Part shown: positions 1 to 7,093 of the stretch, piece by piece
How positions within the stretch are numbered: the first letter of the stretch is position 1
How the letters are laid out: each line of letters starts with the position of its first letter
From: Dehalococcoidia bacterium
GTDB lineage: Bacteria; Chloroflexota; Dehalococcoidia; Bin125
Assembly (NCBI GenBank): GCA_007571275.1
Contig: RKRS01000252.1
Coordinates: 1 to 8,297 of the forward strand
Direction of reading: 5' to 3'
DNA: 8,297 nucleotides
Notes under the pieces: generated by a model
Told to the model about the DNA's origin: nothing
What the model saw: only the letters and a program-made list of their open reading frames with translations
The model's database searches: none
Program-made: the position numbers and the translations under genes

Positions 1-1167
1 CATCAGGAACCCTGCGCGGCGCAGACGATTGACGATCACTTCAGCGCCAGCCGGGTCTGGCTCCTTGCTCTCTCGATCCTTGACCCACTCCATGCCGATG
101 AAGAGTCCGTGTCCGCGCACATCGGCCAGCGGCTCGCAGCCCTCCTGCAGCGCGCGCAGGCTGTCCTGCAGATAGGCCCCAACCGAAGCGACGCTCTCGA
201 CCAAACCTTCATCCTCGATCACGTCGAGCACCGCTTGCCCAACCGCCGCCTGTAGCGGACTGGAGGCGAAGGTGTTGAAGTAGCGGGTCTTCTGACGGAA
301 GACCTCGACCAGCTCCTGCGACGCGACGACGCCGGCCAGCGGCAACCCGTTGCCCATCGGCTTACCCATGCTGACGATGTCGGGCGTGACGCCGGAAGTT
401 TCGTATCCCCACCAGTTTCCCGAGCGGGCAAACCCCGCCTGCACCTCATCGCAGATGAACAGGCCGCCGGCCGCGCGGACCATCGCGGCCGCGCGCGACA
501 TGAATCCGGACGGGATATCGGGCAGACCCTCATTGGCCAGGATCGAGCAGACCAACATGCCCGCGAACGGCACCCCGTCCCTGGTGAACCCATCGATTTC
601 TCCCTGCAGACGAGTGAGGTACGCGTCGGTCAACGCTTCGTCGTCGAGATCATCCTCGATCGGCCGATAGCGCTGCGGAACCGGGATGGAACGGAATTCC
701 AGGTCGCTGTCCTCGCGCAGTCGCGACAGTTTGCGCACCTCGGTCGAGTTCCCGTGATACGCGGCCTGGGTGAAGATCAACCCACGACCCTCGCTCGCCG
801 CGCGCGCCATCATGATCGCGACTTCGTTGGCTTCGGTGCCGCTGCAGGTGAACACGGCCGTCGTGATCTGCTCGGCGTGAAGCGAGGTCAGATGCTCGGC
901 GTAATCAAGAATGCCCTCGTGCAGATAGCGCGAGTGCACATTGAGCGTCTCGGTCTGCTGCTGCATCGCCTCGACCACGCGCGGATGCGCATGGCCAACG
1001 CAGGGGACATTGTTATAGAGGTCCAAGTAGCGACGTCCGTCAGCGTCATAGAGCCAGACGCCCTCGCCGCGCACGATGTGTACCGGATCTTCGTAGAACG
1101 TTGCAATGCCTGCGCCAAGCAGCCGCTCCCGCCGCGCGAGCAGGTCTTCAGTTGAGGAGGTAGTCAT
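1..1167 (-). CDS. Class III PLP-dependent aminotransferase, C-terminus cut off by the window edge
   Basis: This gene encodes a fold-type I, subgroup III aminotransferase, which moves an amino group (usually omega- or from an amine) to a keto acid using pyridoxal phosphate in the cytoplasm. 389 residues are visible from the ATG at 1167, and about 40-60 C-terminal residues should lie beyond base 1. Visible landmarks are the N-terminal YLDLYNNVPCVGHAHPRV segment (47-64), the PLP-phosphate motif SGTEAN (109-114), the pyridine-ring Asp240 in FICDEVQAGF, and the Schiff-base Lys269 in SMGKPMGNG. The N-terminal region, including NVHSRYLHEG (76-85), resembles the AGXT2L/ethanolamine-phosphate phospho-lyase branch, so a lyase acting on an amino alcohol phosphate is an alternative to a true transaminase. 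The start has no convincing Shine-Dalgarno: the nearest GGAG lies about 17 bases upstream. It is transcribed away from the amidase gene. Family assignment is firm; substrate is unknown. Confidence 0.93.
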   Translation of the reverse strand, partial: MTTSSTEDLLARRERLLGAGIATFYEDPVHIVRGEGVWLYDADGRRYLDLYNNVPCVGHAHPRVVEAMQQQTETLNVHSRYLHEGILDYAEHLTSLHAEQITTAVFTCSGTEANEVAIMMARAASEGRGLIFTQAAYHGNSTEVRKLSRLREDSDLEFRSIPVPQRYRPIEDDLDDEALTDAYLTRLQGEIDGFTRDGVPFAGMLVCSILANEGLPDIPSGFMSRAAAMVRAAGGLFICDEVQAGFARSGNWWGYETSGVTPDIVSMGKPMGNGLPLAGVVASQELVEVFRQKTRYFNTFASSPLQAAVGQAVLDVIEDEGLVESVASVGAYLQDSLRALQEGCEPLADVRGHGLFIGMEWVKDRESKEPDPAGAEVIVNRLRRAGFLM

Positions 1168-1240
1168 GTAGCGATTGTGAGCGCTCCATCCGACGGTTGC
1201 AAGCCGCGAGGCCTAGACTCAGCCAAAACTCTGGCCGACA

Positions 1241-1254
1241 ACTCGCTAGCGAGT
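1241..1254. promoter_or_regulatory. Perfect 14-bp palindrome, candidate operator
   Basis: ACTCGCTAGCGAGT equals its own reverse complement over all 14 bases. It lies 50 bases before the amidase start and 73 bases before the aminotransferase start, which suits a dimeric transcription factor controlling both divergent genes. There is no spacer loop, so it is a poor RNA hairpin and is better read as a DNA site. No regulator gene is in the window. Confidence 0.4.
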
Positions 1255-1293
1255 CAGGTCAGGAAGACCACGCCCATTCGAATTGCAAGCGTT

Positions 1294-1297
1294 GGAG
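1294..1297 (+). promoter_or_regulatory. Ribosome binding site that decides the amidase start
   Basis: GGAG lies seven bases before the ATG at 1305. The reading frame is open upstream to a TTG at 1197, but the 36 extra residues have no amidase-family character. The Shine-Dalgarno and the normal family N-terminus both support 1305. Confidence 0.7.
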
Positions 1298-1304
1298 TAG
1301 CGCA

Positions 1305-2702
1305 ATGACCGACGACCTCGCCTATGCCACGATTGAGGCGCTTGCGCCGCGCATCGCTGCCGGAGCGCTATCACCGGTTGAGCTGACGGAAGCGCAGCTG
1401 GCGCGGATCGAAGCGCTCGATGACCGTCTGAAGAGCTACGCCACGGTCATGGCCGACTCAGCGCTCGCTGAAGCTCGGCAGGCAGAGGACGAGATCGCCG
1501 CCGGTGACTATCGCGGACCGTTACATGGCATTCCCATCGCGGTAAAAGATCTCTGCTACACGACCGGTGTACGCACGATGGGTGGCACCAAAGTCCTTGA
1601 GGACTTCATCCCCGACGTTGACGCCACGGTCGTCGCCCGATTCCGCCAGGTGGGCGCGATCCTGCTGGGCAAGCTCAACCTGACCGAAGGCGCGATGGCC
1701 GGCTACAATCGCGCCCGACAGGTACCGGTCAATCCATGGGCCGACAACCGCTGGACGGGCGTCTCCTCGAGCGGCTCTGGCGTCGCCACGGCGGCCGGGC
1801 TCTGCTACGCCTCGCTGGGCAGCGACACCGGCGGCTCGATCCGCTCGCCATCGGCTTCCTGCGGCATCGTCGGACTCAAGCCGACCTGGGGGCGCGTGAG
1901 CCGCTACGGCGTCCTCGATCTCGCCCAATCGCTCGATCACGTCGGACCCATGTGTCGCTCGACCTGGGATTGCGCCGTCACCCTTGAGGCAATCGCCGGT
2001 GACGACCCCAACGATCCAACCACGCTGCCCGAGCCGGCGCCGTCGATCCTCGATGGGATCGCCGACGGCGTCGACGGGATGCGAATCGGCTACGACCAGC
2101 GCTACGCGTCGGAAGACGTGATCCCACCGATTGCGGAAGCGGTGGCTGCATCCGTTGAGACGCTGGCCTCGCTGGGCGCAGAGATCGTCGAGGTCGAGCT
2201 ACCCGATTTCCGTCCCTACATGGCCGACTGGCCCACGCTCTGCTCGGTCGAGGCGCTGCACGCGCACCTGGAACATTATCCGAGTCGCGCCGACGACTAT
2301 GGAAATTGGTTCGGCGCCTGGCTTGAACTCGGCGCATCGGTCAGCGCTACCGACTACGCCGACGCCTGCATCCGCCGTGAGGAGTTGCGAGGGCGACTCG
2401 CGCGAGCCTTCGCCGAGATCGACATGCTCGCCTGTCCCGCGCAGGGAACCTTGCCGCACCAGGTCAGCGAGGACATGATGTACGACGACACGCCCGGCAA
2501 CCTGGATCCGATCCGCTTGCGGCACACGGCGCCGTGGGACATGAACCGCGCGCCAACGCTCACGCTGCCGAACGGTTGGAGCGAGCAGGGGCTGCCGATG
2601 GCGCTACAGCTGGTCGGTCCGCTCGGCAGCGAAGCCGCGCTCTGCCGCGCCGGCTACGCCTACGAGCAAGCGACTGATTTCATCCGCCACCCGCAGCTAT
2701 AA
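1305..2702 (+). CDS. Amidase-signature family hydrolase
   Basis: This 465-residue protein belongs to the amidase signature (AS) family, which hydrolyses C-N amide bonds with a Ser-cisSer-Lys triad. It includes GatA, fatty acid amide hydrolase and many catabolic amidases. The triad can be placed by spacing against fatty acid amide hydrolase: Lys81 in IAVKDLCYTTG, cis-Ser154 in GVSSSGSG, and nucleophile Ser178 in DTGGSIRSPS. The usual GGSSGGS loop is slightly changed to GVSSSGSG. The conserved C-terminal stretch with NRAPTLTLPNG and GLPMALQLVGP is present, so the protein looks complete. No GatB or GatC lies beside it and its C-terminal half is not GatA-like, so a stand-alone catabolic amidase is more likely than a tRNA amidotransferase subunit. 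It diverges from the aminotransferase gene, which could use an amine released by it; that link is speculative. No signal peptide is seen. Confidence 0.93.
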   Translation: MTDDLAYATIEALAPRIAAGALSPVELTEAQLARIEALDDRLKSYATVMADSALAEARQAEDEIAAGDYRGPLHGIPIAVKDLCYTTGVRTMGGTKVLEDFIPDVDATVVARFRQVGAILLGKLNLTEGAMAGYNRARQVPVNPWADNRWTGVSSSGSGVATAAGLCYASLGSDTGGSIRSPSASCGIVGLKPTWGRVSRYGVLDLAQSLDHVGPMCRSTWDCAVTLEAIAGDDPNDPTTLPEPAPSILDGIADGVDGMRIGYDQRYASEDVIPPIAEAVAASVETLASLGAEIVEVELPDFRPYMADWPTLCSVEALHAHLEHYPSRADDYGNWFGAWLELGASVSATDYADACIRREELRGRLARAFAEIDMLACPAQGTLPHQVSEDMMYDDTPGNLDPIRLRHTAPWDMNRAPTLTLPNGWSEQGLPMALQLVGPLGSEAALCRAGYAYEQATDFIRHPQL

Positions 2703-2769
2703 CGCTCACCGAACCTTCGCTCAGCCTCGCGCACGCGGATCTGTTCCAGGCCAAGCGGTCGGGCGCGGT
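2703..2769. other. Convergent intergenic gap
   Basis: These 67 bases separate the converging amidase and carboxyltransferase 2 genes. I looked for a shared stem-loop with a T-run and found none, so no intrinsic terminator is called here. Confidence 0.5.
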
Positions 2770-4209
2770 TCAGGTCAGGTCGTGAATCTGCTGTCCGCGG
2801 TCGTAGTGCGCCGCAGGCAGCGCACGGCCCGGACCCAGCAACCGCAAGGCGCGCGCCAACCAGTCCCGCGTGTCGCCAGGCGTGATCATTTCCGAGACTA
2901 ACCCCAGCTGAGCCGCCGCCCACGGGTCACTGGCCGGCGGGACATCCTGGTCGCGGGAGAGATAGCCAGGGCTATCGCTCACGCCCATGCGCCCTGATGG
3001 CCAACACCAGACAAAATCAAAGCCGGTCCCCAGTCCGCCGAGCGCGAAATCGCCCAGTGAGTACCCCCAGCCAGTGATGATCGTGAGCTTCGCCGCATGG
3101 GACGCGCGCAGTGACTCCACCGTCCGCGCTGCCGCGCTCATGAACTCGGGCGTGGCGGCGTCGAGCGGGTCGTAGCCCAGCGTGTCCTGCGTCGAGAGGA
3201 ACGGGATCTGATAGTTCGCGCTCCACGAGGCGGCGCGCGCAATACGCTTCATATCCCTGGTCCTGAGCGCCGCTCGGGGAGATCCGCCTGTCAGCACAAA
3301 GGCGACGGGAAAGCACTCAAGCTGACCCAGCCCGACCACGCAGCTTGCATCGGCGGGACCGAGCAGTAACACGCTGCCAGCATCGAAGATGGCATCGAGC
3401 TGTTCACGCGGCGTGGCCGACATGTCCTCGTCCGCGAGCAAACGACTTGCGTCCGCAGGCGCATCCGTCAGTGGCGACAGCGGTGACTCCAGGTCTGCTG
3501 GCAGCATCCCCAGAAAGCGCTGCGCTGCTGCGATCGCGCTCGAGTCGTCCTCGCAGATCATGTCGGCGACAGCGTCTGGCACGCTGTCGAGCGCGCCGAA
3601 ACGCGCCTGCGGCGTCGCAATCAACAGATCAGAGCGCACCGCCAAAGATCCATTCTGCCCTGCGCACAGTCCGCAGGCGATGGTCACGAACGGCGCTGCG
3701 CGCTCAGCGATGTCCCGTGCAGGCAATTGGTCGGCCATGCGGTTTAGCAACACGCCTTGATGCATGTCAAACTCAGGTGAATCGTGCGGAGCGCCATCAG
3801 CCAGGTAGACCATCGGCAGCCGCCGATAAATCGCATTCGACAGCATCCGGTTGCGCTTCACCTTGCCGACCTGAGCATCGGTTCGAGCCAGCGCGCGGCT
3901 GTCCTCCGCCAGCACGACCACGCGACGCCCGTTGATCTCCGCGTATCCAGTGATCACTCCGTCAGCGGGCGTTTCCGAAGCAACGTCATGATGCTGACTC
4001 TTGGCGAACGCGCCAATCTCGAGGAACGAGCCTTCATCGACCAGCGCCGCGATCCGCCCGCGCGGCGTCAGCTGACCCGGCTGTAGCTGGCGCTCGCGGT
4101 CGAACGCTGCAATGTGCGCCCGCTCCTGCTCCACGCGCTGCATCCGCTCTTCCATCGTCAGATTCTTCTCGGGGCTGACGTGTCGCTCCCGGCGTCGGCG
4201 GCTGGTCAT
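2770..4209 (-). CDS. Divergent acyl-CoA carboxylase carboxyltransferase subunit (CT2)
   Basis: This 479-residue protein has the two-domain crotonase-like layout of acyl-CoA carboxylase/decarboxylase carboxyltransferase subunits. The N-domain normally binds acyl-CoA and the C-domain carboxybiotin. An Arg-rich start is followed by a helix and LTPRGRIAALVDEGSFLEIG (47-66), the family's 'LTARERI..LLD.GSF.E' segment. The N-domain loop CGLCAGQNG (179-187) matches the PccB-type GPCAGGAV loop but with Gln185 for the second glycine. The GG-x-x-H-T stretch usual after it is missing and the interdomain region is short. In the C-domain, ITGWGYSLGDF (378-388) replaces the usual RKAYGGAY loop with Ser384-Leu385 in place of Gly-Gly, followed by VWCWPSGRMGV (400-410). 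Its ATG overlaps the stop of CT1 in an ATGA junction, with GAGGG upstream, so translation is coupled. It may need CT1 to form a working active site, or be a structural paralogue. Exact substrate is unknown. Confidence 0.85.
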   Translation of the reverse strand: MTSRRRRERHVSPEKNLTMEERMQRVEQERAHIAAFDRERQLQPGQLTPRGRIAALVDEGSFLEIGAFAKSQHHDVASETPADGVITGYAEINGRRVVVLAEDSRALARTDAQVGKVKRNRMLSNAIYRRLPMVYLADGAPHDSPEFDMHQGVLLNRMADQLPARDIAERAAPFVTIACGLCAGQNGSLAVRSDLLIATPQARFGALDSVPDAVADMICEDDSSAIAAAQRFLGMLPADLESPLSPLTDAPADASRLLADEDMSATPREQLDAIFDAGSVLLLGPADASCVVGLGQLECFPVAFVLTGGSPRAALRTRDMKRIARAASWSANYQIPFLSTQDTLGYDPLDAATPEFMSAAARTVESLRASHAAKLTIITGWGYSLGDFALGGLGTGFDFVWCWPSGRMGVSDSPGYLSRDQDVPPASDPWAAAQLGLVSEMITPGDTRDWLARALRLLGPGRALPAAHYDRGQQIHDLT

Positions 4210-5714
4210 GAGTGTGTCCCTCGTCTTCGGCGGCGGAGCGCGTCGAATGCCTGGATGACGCGCGGACGCGTCTCGGCCGGATCGATGATGTTATCGATCG
4301 TGGCCATCTGCGCGCCCCGCCAGGGGTTCATGTTGCGGCGGAACGGCTCGGCCAGCTCGTCCAGCATCCGCCGATGGTCGTCAGCCTCAGCCAGCGCTTT
4401 GCGATGGACAACCGCCGCGCCGCCCTCGGGGCCCAGATAGGCAATCTGTGTCGTCGGCCAGGAGAACGTGATCGCCTCAGGATCGCTGCAGCCCATGATG
4501 AAATAGCCCATCCCGATGCCCTTGCCCAAGGTCACACAGACGGTCGGCACCTGGGTCGCCATCAACTCCGAGATATAGACCGTCGTCTCGGTCAGGAGGC
4601 CTTTGTGCTCTTCCTCTTGCGTCGTCATGATGCCGGGCGTGTCGCAGAAGGTAAGCAGCGGCAACGAGAACGTGCGCGCGGTCTTGACCATGCGCCGAGC
4701 CTTGATCAGCGCGTTCATATCAATTGCGCCGCCGCGCACCTTGGGCTGATTCGCCATCACCGCGACTGTGTGTCCGTCCAGTCGAGCGAACCCGGTGATC
4801 AGATTCTGACCAAACTCTGGCTGCCACTCAAAGAAGCTGTCGCGGTCGATGACGCGTTCAATAATCCTGCGCACCTCGTACGGGCGATTCGGATACTTCG
4901 GGACCAGCGAACGCAACTCCTCGTCGCACCGATCTTTCGGATCGCCGCTCATCACCCGTGGGGCCGAGTCAAAGGCATGGCCTGGCAGATACGAGAAACA
5001 GGCGCGCAAGGTCTGCATTGCTTGCGCTTCGTCCTCGGCGCGACGGCAGATCTGCCCGGTCAGCTTGGTATGGACGTCGACGCCGCCCATCTCGTAGAGG
5101 TCCGGGCGCTTGCCCGTGGCGAATTCAATAATGAACGGGCTGACGAACGTCGCCGTGGCTCGAGGCGTCATCACGGAGAAATCAGCCACCGACGCCGCCC
5201 AGGGCGCGAATGAGTTACCGAGAATCGCCGTAAACACACCACCTCGACGCGGCACGCTCGAGCGCGCGCCCACTTGCTGTCCGCCTACGGCTGAGAAGCC
5301 GGAAGACATGATGTGGTCTTCGATCTGCCCACCCGCGCCCTGGAACAGATAGAACATCGGCAGGCACGCCTTGTCGACGATGTGTCCGACAGCCCGCATG
5401 TTGACCCGTGAGCGCAGATTGTATGCGCCCGCGCCGCCTGACGAATCATGCGCCTTGTAGAGCACCGGTCGACCGTGAATCTCGCCGAAACCCAAGCGCA
5501 GTGGCGTCGGCCCGAGACCGCTGCTGAACGCCCACTCGCTGCCCGGATCGAGCAGCAGCTTGATCCGTTCGTTGGCTGTCAACAGACCGCGGTCGTGCGC
5601 TCGCTGTTCAGCGACAGGATTGGGAGCGAAGAATTCCTTGCGCCGTCGTTGCAGCTCAGCCAGATGCTCTAGATCGGCTCGCGACGCCTGCTGCGAGGGA
5701 CTAGCCGTTGACAC
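4206..5714 (-). CDS. Acyl-CoA carboxylase carboxyltransferase subunit (CT1)
   Basis: This protein resembles beta subunits of biotin-dependent acyl-CoA carboxylases and alpha subunits of decarboxylases (PccB/MmdA type), which move CO2 between carboxybiotin and an acyl-CoA. From the GTG at 5714 it has 502 residues, close to the family norm. Order of landmarks: LLTANERIKLLLDPGSEW (44-61), the GGAGAYN segment (93-99), EMGGVDVHTKLTG (208-220), the C-domain CDTPG (357-361), the loop LGKGIGMGYFIMG (396-408), FSWPTTQIAYLGPEGGAAVV (417-436), and a C-terminal IDNIIDPAETRPRVI segment (473-487). The N-domain oxyanion loop reads LGNSFAPWAA, without the usual Gly-Gly. The position matching Streptomyces PccB Asp422, a known acyl-chain specificity residue, is Phe405 in my alignment. 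In-frame starts also exist at 5753 (ATG) and 5777 (GTG). I prefer 5714 because GGGG lies five bases upstream, the N-terminus then fits the family, and the overlap with the ThuA-like gene falls to 14 bases. Acyl-CoA substrate unknown. Confidence 0.9.
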   Translation of the reverse strand: MSTASPSQQASRADLEHLAELQRRRKEFFAPNPVAEQRAHDRGLLTANERIKLLLDPGSEWAFSSGLGPTPLRLGFGEIHGRPVLYKAHDSSGGAGAYNLRSRVNMRAVGHIVDKACLPMFYLFQGAGGQIEDHIMSSGFSAVGGQQVGARSSVPRRGGVFTAILGNSFAPWAASVADFSVMTPRATATFVSPFIIEFATGKRPDLYEMGGVDVHTKLTGQICRRAEDEAQAMQTLRACFSYLPGHAFDSAPRVMSGDPKDRCDEELRSLVPKYPNRPYEVRRIIERVIDRDSFFEWQPEFGQNLITGFARLDGHTVAVMANQPKVRGGAIDMNALIKARRMVKTARTFSLPLLTFCDTPGIMTTQEEEHKGLLTETTVYISELMATQVPTVCVTLGKGIGMGYFIMGCSDPEAITFSWPTTQIAYLGPEGGAAVVHRKALAEADDHRRMLDELAEPFRRNMNPWRGAQMATIDNIIDPAETRPRVIQAFDALRRRRRGTHS

Positions 5715-6519
5715 CGGTGCCCCAATCAATCGCGTTCTTGAGCAGCTGCTCATAGGCGTCGGTTCCCCACGGACCACGGAAGCGCGGCGGCGTCACATGG
5801 TCGGGCGAGATGCTCTCGTGCACCGAGGACTGCATATTGGTCAATGGCGTGTGACAGTGCCCAGGAGCGATATAGGCAATCTCGCCTTCACCAACCCGAC
5901 GCGCGAAGCCAAGCGCGTGGGACTTGCCGTCGGGCAAGAGCGAGAGGTCTCCGCCGTAAATCTCATCCACAAAGGGCGGTGACTCGATGTCCTCGGTCGT
6001 CAGGAGCACCTGAGTGTCGGGATGGATCACTTCGACCATGTATGGCTCGTCCTGCACGGGAAAGGAGCTGGGCAGGTTGTACGTCAGCGGATGATTGTGA
6101 TCGGAGACCTTGACATCCATCTCGCGGATCGGCGGGTGGGTCATGAAAAAGCCGCCCAGCGCCTCGTGATAGTCCATCTTGACCAGCCGACGACGCCCGT
6201 CCTCGCGGCCCATCCGTTCCGCCTTGCCGCCGGTCGAACCGTGCAAGGCCAGCCAGCGACCGCCCTCGCCCAGCCAGTCCCGGATGACGCCGGTTTGATA
6301 TTCGTCCGCGAACGGACCGGCTACATAGCAAATCAGCAGATGCGCGTCGCGGATCCACTTGTGACAGTCGGTGAAGTCGCTGCTGACCGTCGTGTGGACG
6401 TTCTCATTCGACTGCAACGCCATCAGGATGCGCATACGCGCGTAATCGATGTCGTGGCCGGCATGTTTGCCTGGCGGGAACCCGCCCGCGACGACGTGAA
6501 CTCGAATCGGTGTACTCAT
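5701..6519 (-). CDS. ThuA-like domain protein
   Basis: This 272-residue protein fits the ThuA (trehalose utilisation) family, which has a class I glutamine amidotransferase-like fold but no established catalytic mechanism; several members sit with sugar-catabolism genes. Visible pieces are an N-terminal beta strand and glycine turn (RVHVVAGGFPPGKH, 6-19), LLICYVAGPF (61-70), the ALHGST turn (91-96) where true amidotransferases carry the nucleophile elbow, LGGFFMTHPP (121-130), HPLTYNLPSSFPVQDEPY (143-160), and GEIAYIAPGHCHTPL (212-226). The turn has His-Gly-Ser-Thr and no cysteine, so glutaminase activity is not expected. There is no signal peptide, unlike many secreted ThuA proteins. The ATG at 6519 is chosen by a strong AAGGAG. 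It is the first gene of a three-gene operon with both carboxyltransferases, overlapping the next gene by 14 bases. Its role beside them is not known. Confidence 0.88.
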   Translation of the reverse strand: MSTPIRVHVVAGGFPPGKHAGHDIDYARMRILMALQSNENVHTTVSSDFTDCHKWIRDAHLLICYVAGPFADEYQTGVIRDWLGEGGRWLALHGSTGGKAERMGREDGRRRLVKMDYHEALGGFFMTHPPIREMDVKVSDHNHPLTYNLPSSFPVQDEPYMVEVIHPDTQVLLTTEDIESPPFVDEIYGGDLSLLPDGKSHALGFARRVGEGEIAYIAPGHCHTPLTNMQSSVHESISPDHVTPPRFRGPWGTDAYEQLLKNAIDWGTGVNG

Positions 6520-6524
6520 CTCGA

Positions 6525-6534
6525 GGCTCCTTCA
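6525..6534 (-). promoter_or_regulatory. Ribosome binding site of the ThuA-like gene
   Basis: TGAAGGAGCC on the minus strand sits five bases before the ATG at 6519. The same ten bases with the same five-base gap precede the lactonase-family gene (8011-8020). This strong site fixes the start. Confidence 0.75.
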
Positions 6535-6578
6535 TCCTGTCCGACTTGCGGCGATACTAGCGTGCGACGACCATGGAC

Positions 6579-6584
6579 GGAGGA
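6579..6584 (+). promoter_or_regulatory. Ribosome binding site of the CinA-like gene
   Basis: GGAGGA lies five bases before the ATG at 6590, a near-consensus Shine-Dalgarno. It rules out the out-of-frame ATG at 6573 as the start of this gene. Confidence 0.75.
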
Positions 6585-6589
6585 ACAGC

Positions 6590-7078
6590 ATGGAATCATT
6601 GGAATCACTGGCCGCAAACATTGCAGAGATACTCTTCGAGCGCGGCGAGACTGTCGCAATCTGCGAAACTACGGCGGGCGGCCTGGTCTCGGCCGCCCTG
6701 CTGTCCGTACCCAGCGCGTCGCGCTACTACCGAGGCGCAGCCGTGACCTACACCGGCATCGCCCGCTCCACCTTCCTCGAGATCGATCTCGACGACCACC
6801 CCGGCGTCCGTTCAAGCAGCGAGCCGTATGCGCAGCTGATCGCCGAGACCATCCGCGAGCGCCTGGGCGCGACCTGGGGCATCGGAGAAACCGGCGCCGC
6901 CGGGCCATCTGGCAATCCCTACGGCGACGACGCCGGCCATACCTGCATCGCCATCGCCGGACCGATCGCATACGTCGAAACGCTGGAAACCGGCGACGAC
7001 GACCGCGAAGCGAACATGTGGCGCTTCACCGAGCGAGCACTGGCGGTTTTCGAGCAGGTCCTGCGCCAGGCGGACTGA
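6590..7078 (+). CDS. Stand-alone CinA C-terminal domain protein, divergent active site
   Basis: This 162-residue protein is the length of a free-standing CinA C-terminal domain, the family of NMN deamidase PncC, which turns nicotinamide mononucleotide into nicotinate mononucleotide in NAD recycling. The N-terminal MoCF-like domain of full CinA is absent. Family landmarks are AICETTAGGLVSAALL (23-38), matching the ESCTGG region, then SRYYRGAAVTYTGIAR (44-59), matching the 'GG.VTYSNEAK' segment, then GETGAAGPSGNPYG (99-112), matching TGIAGP(G/D)GG. The residue aligned with the usual catalytic Ser is Thr27, and the residue aligned with the usual Lys is Arg59. Family membership is well supported, but deamidase activity is uncertain. 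It might use Thr as nucleophile, act on another substrate or be inactive. It converges on the lactonase-family gene with only 15 bases between stops and diverges from the ThuA-like operon. Confidence 0.87.
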   Translation: MESLESLAANIAEILFERGETVAICETTAGGLVSAALLSVPSASRYYRGAAVTYTGIARSTFLEIDLDDHPGVRSSSEPYAQLIAETIRERLGATWGIGETGAAGPSGNPYGDDAGHTCIAIAGPIAYVETLETGDDDREANMWRFTERALAVFEQVLRQAD

Positions 7079-7093
7079 GCGGATCGCCGTCTG

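Larger units (their letters stand above)
1168..1304. promoter_or_regulatory. Divergent intergenic region between aminotransferase and amidase
   Basis: This 137-base spacer must carry the promoters of both divergent genes. No strong -35/-10 pair could be recognised on either strand. It contains a perfect 14-bp palindrome (1241-1254), an 8-bp palindrome GAGCGCTC (1179-1186), and two copies of TTGCAAGC (1197-1204 and 1283-1290) 86 bases apart. A shared regulator binding here is an inference from layout alone. Confidence 0.45.
6520..6589. promoter_or_regulatory. Short divergent promoter region, ThuA-like operon and CinA-like gene
   Basis: Seventy bases separate these divergent starts, so both promoters must be here or reach into a coding region. 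A weak TAGTAT -10-like hexamer reads leftward at 6554-6559 and a weak GATACT reads rightward at 6553-6558, but neither has a clear -35 partner. The promoters are implied by layout rather than seen. Confidence 0.3.

Noticed and set aside
219..593. Minus-strand reading frame of 124 codons
   Set aside because: It overlaps the aminotransferase in another frame, is Arg/Ser-rich, and lacks any motif; the aminotransferase frame here carries Lys269 and Asp240.
1197..1304. N-terminal extension of the amidase from a TTG
   Set aside because: The 36 extra residues have no family character, while the ATG at 1305 has a well-placed GGAG and gives a normal N-terminus.
1305..2702. GatA subunit of the tRNA amidotransferase
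   Set aside because: No gatB or gatC is adjacent, the C-terminal half is not GatA-like, and the gene stands alone beside an aminotransferase.
4212..5213. Plus-strand reading frame of 333 codons
   Set aside because: It lies wholly antisense to CT1, whose protein shows clear family motifs; the antisense product shows none.
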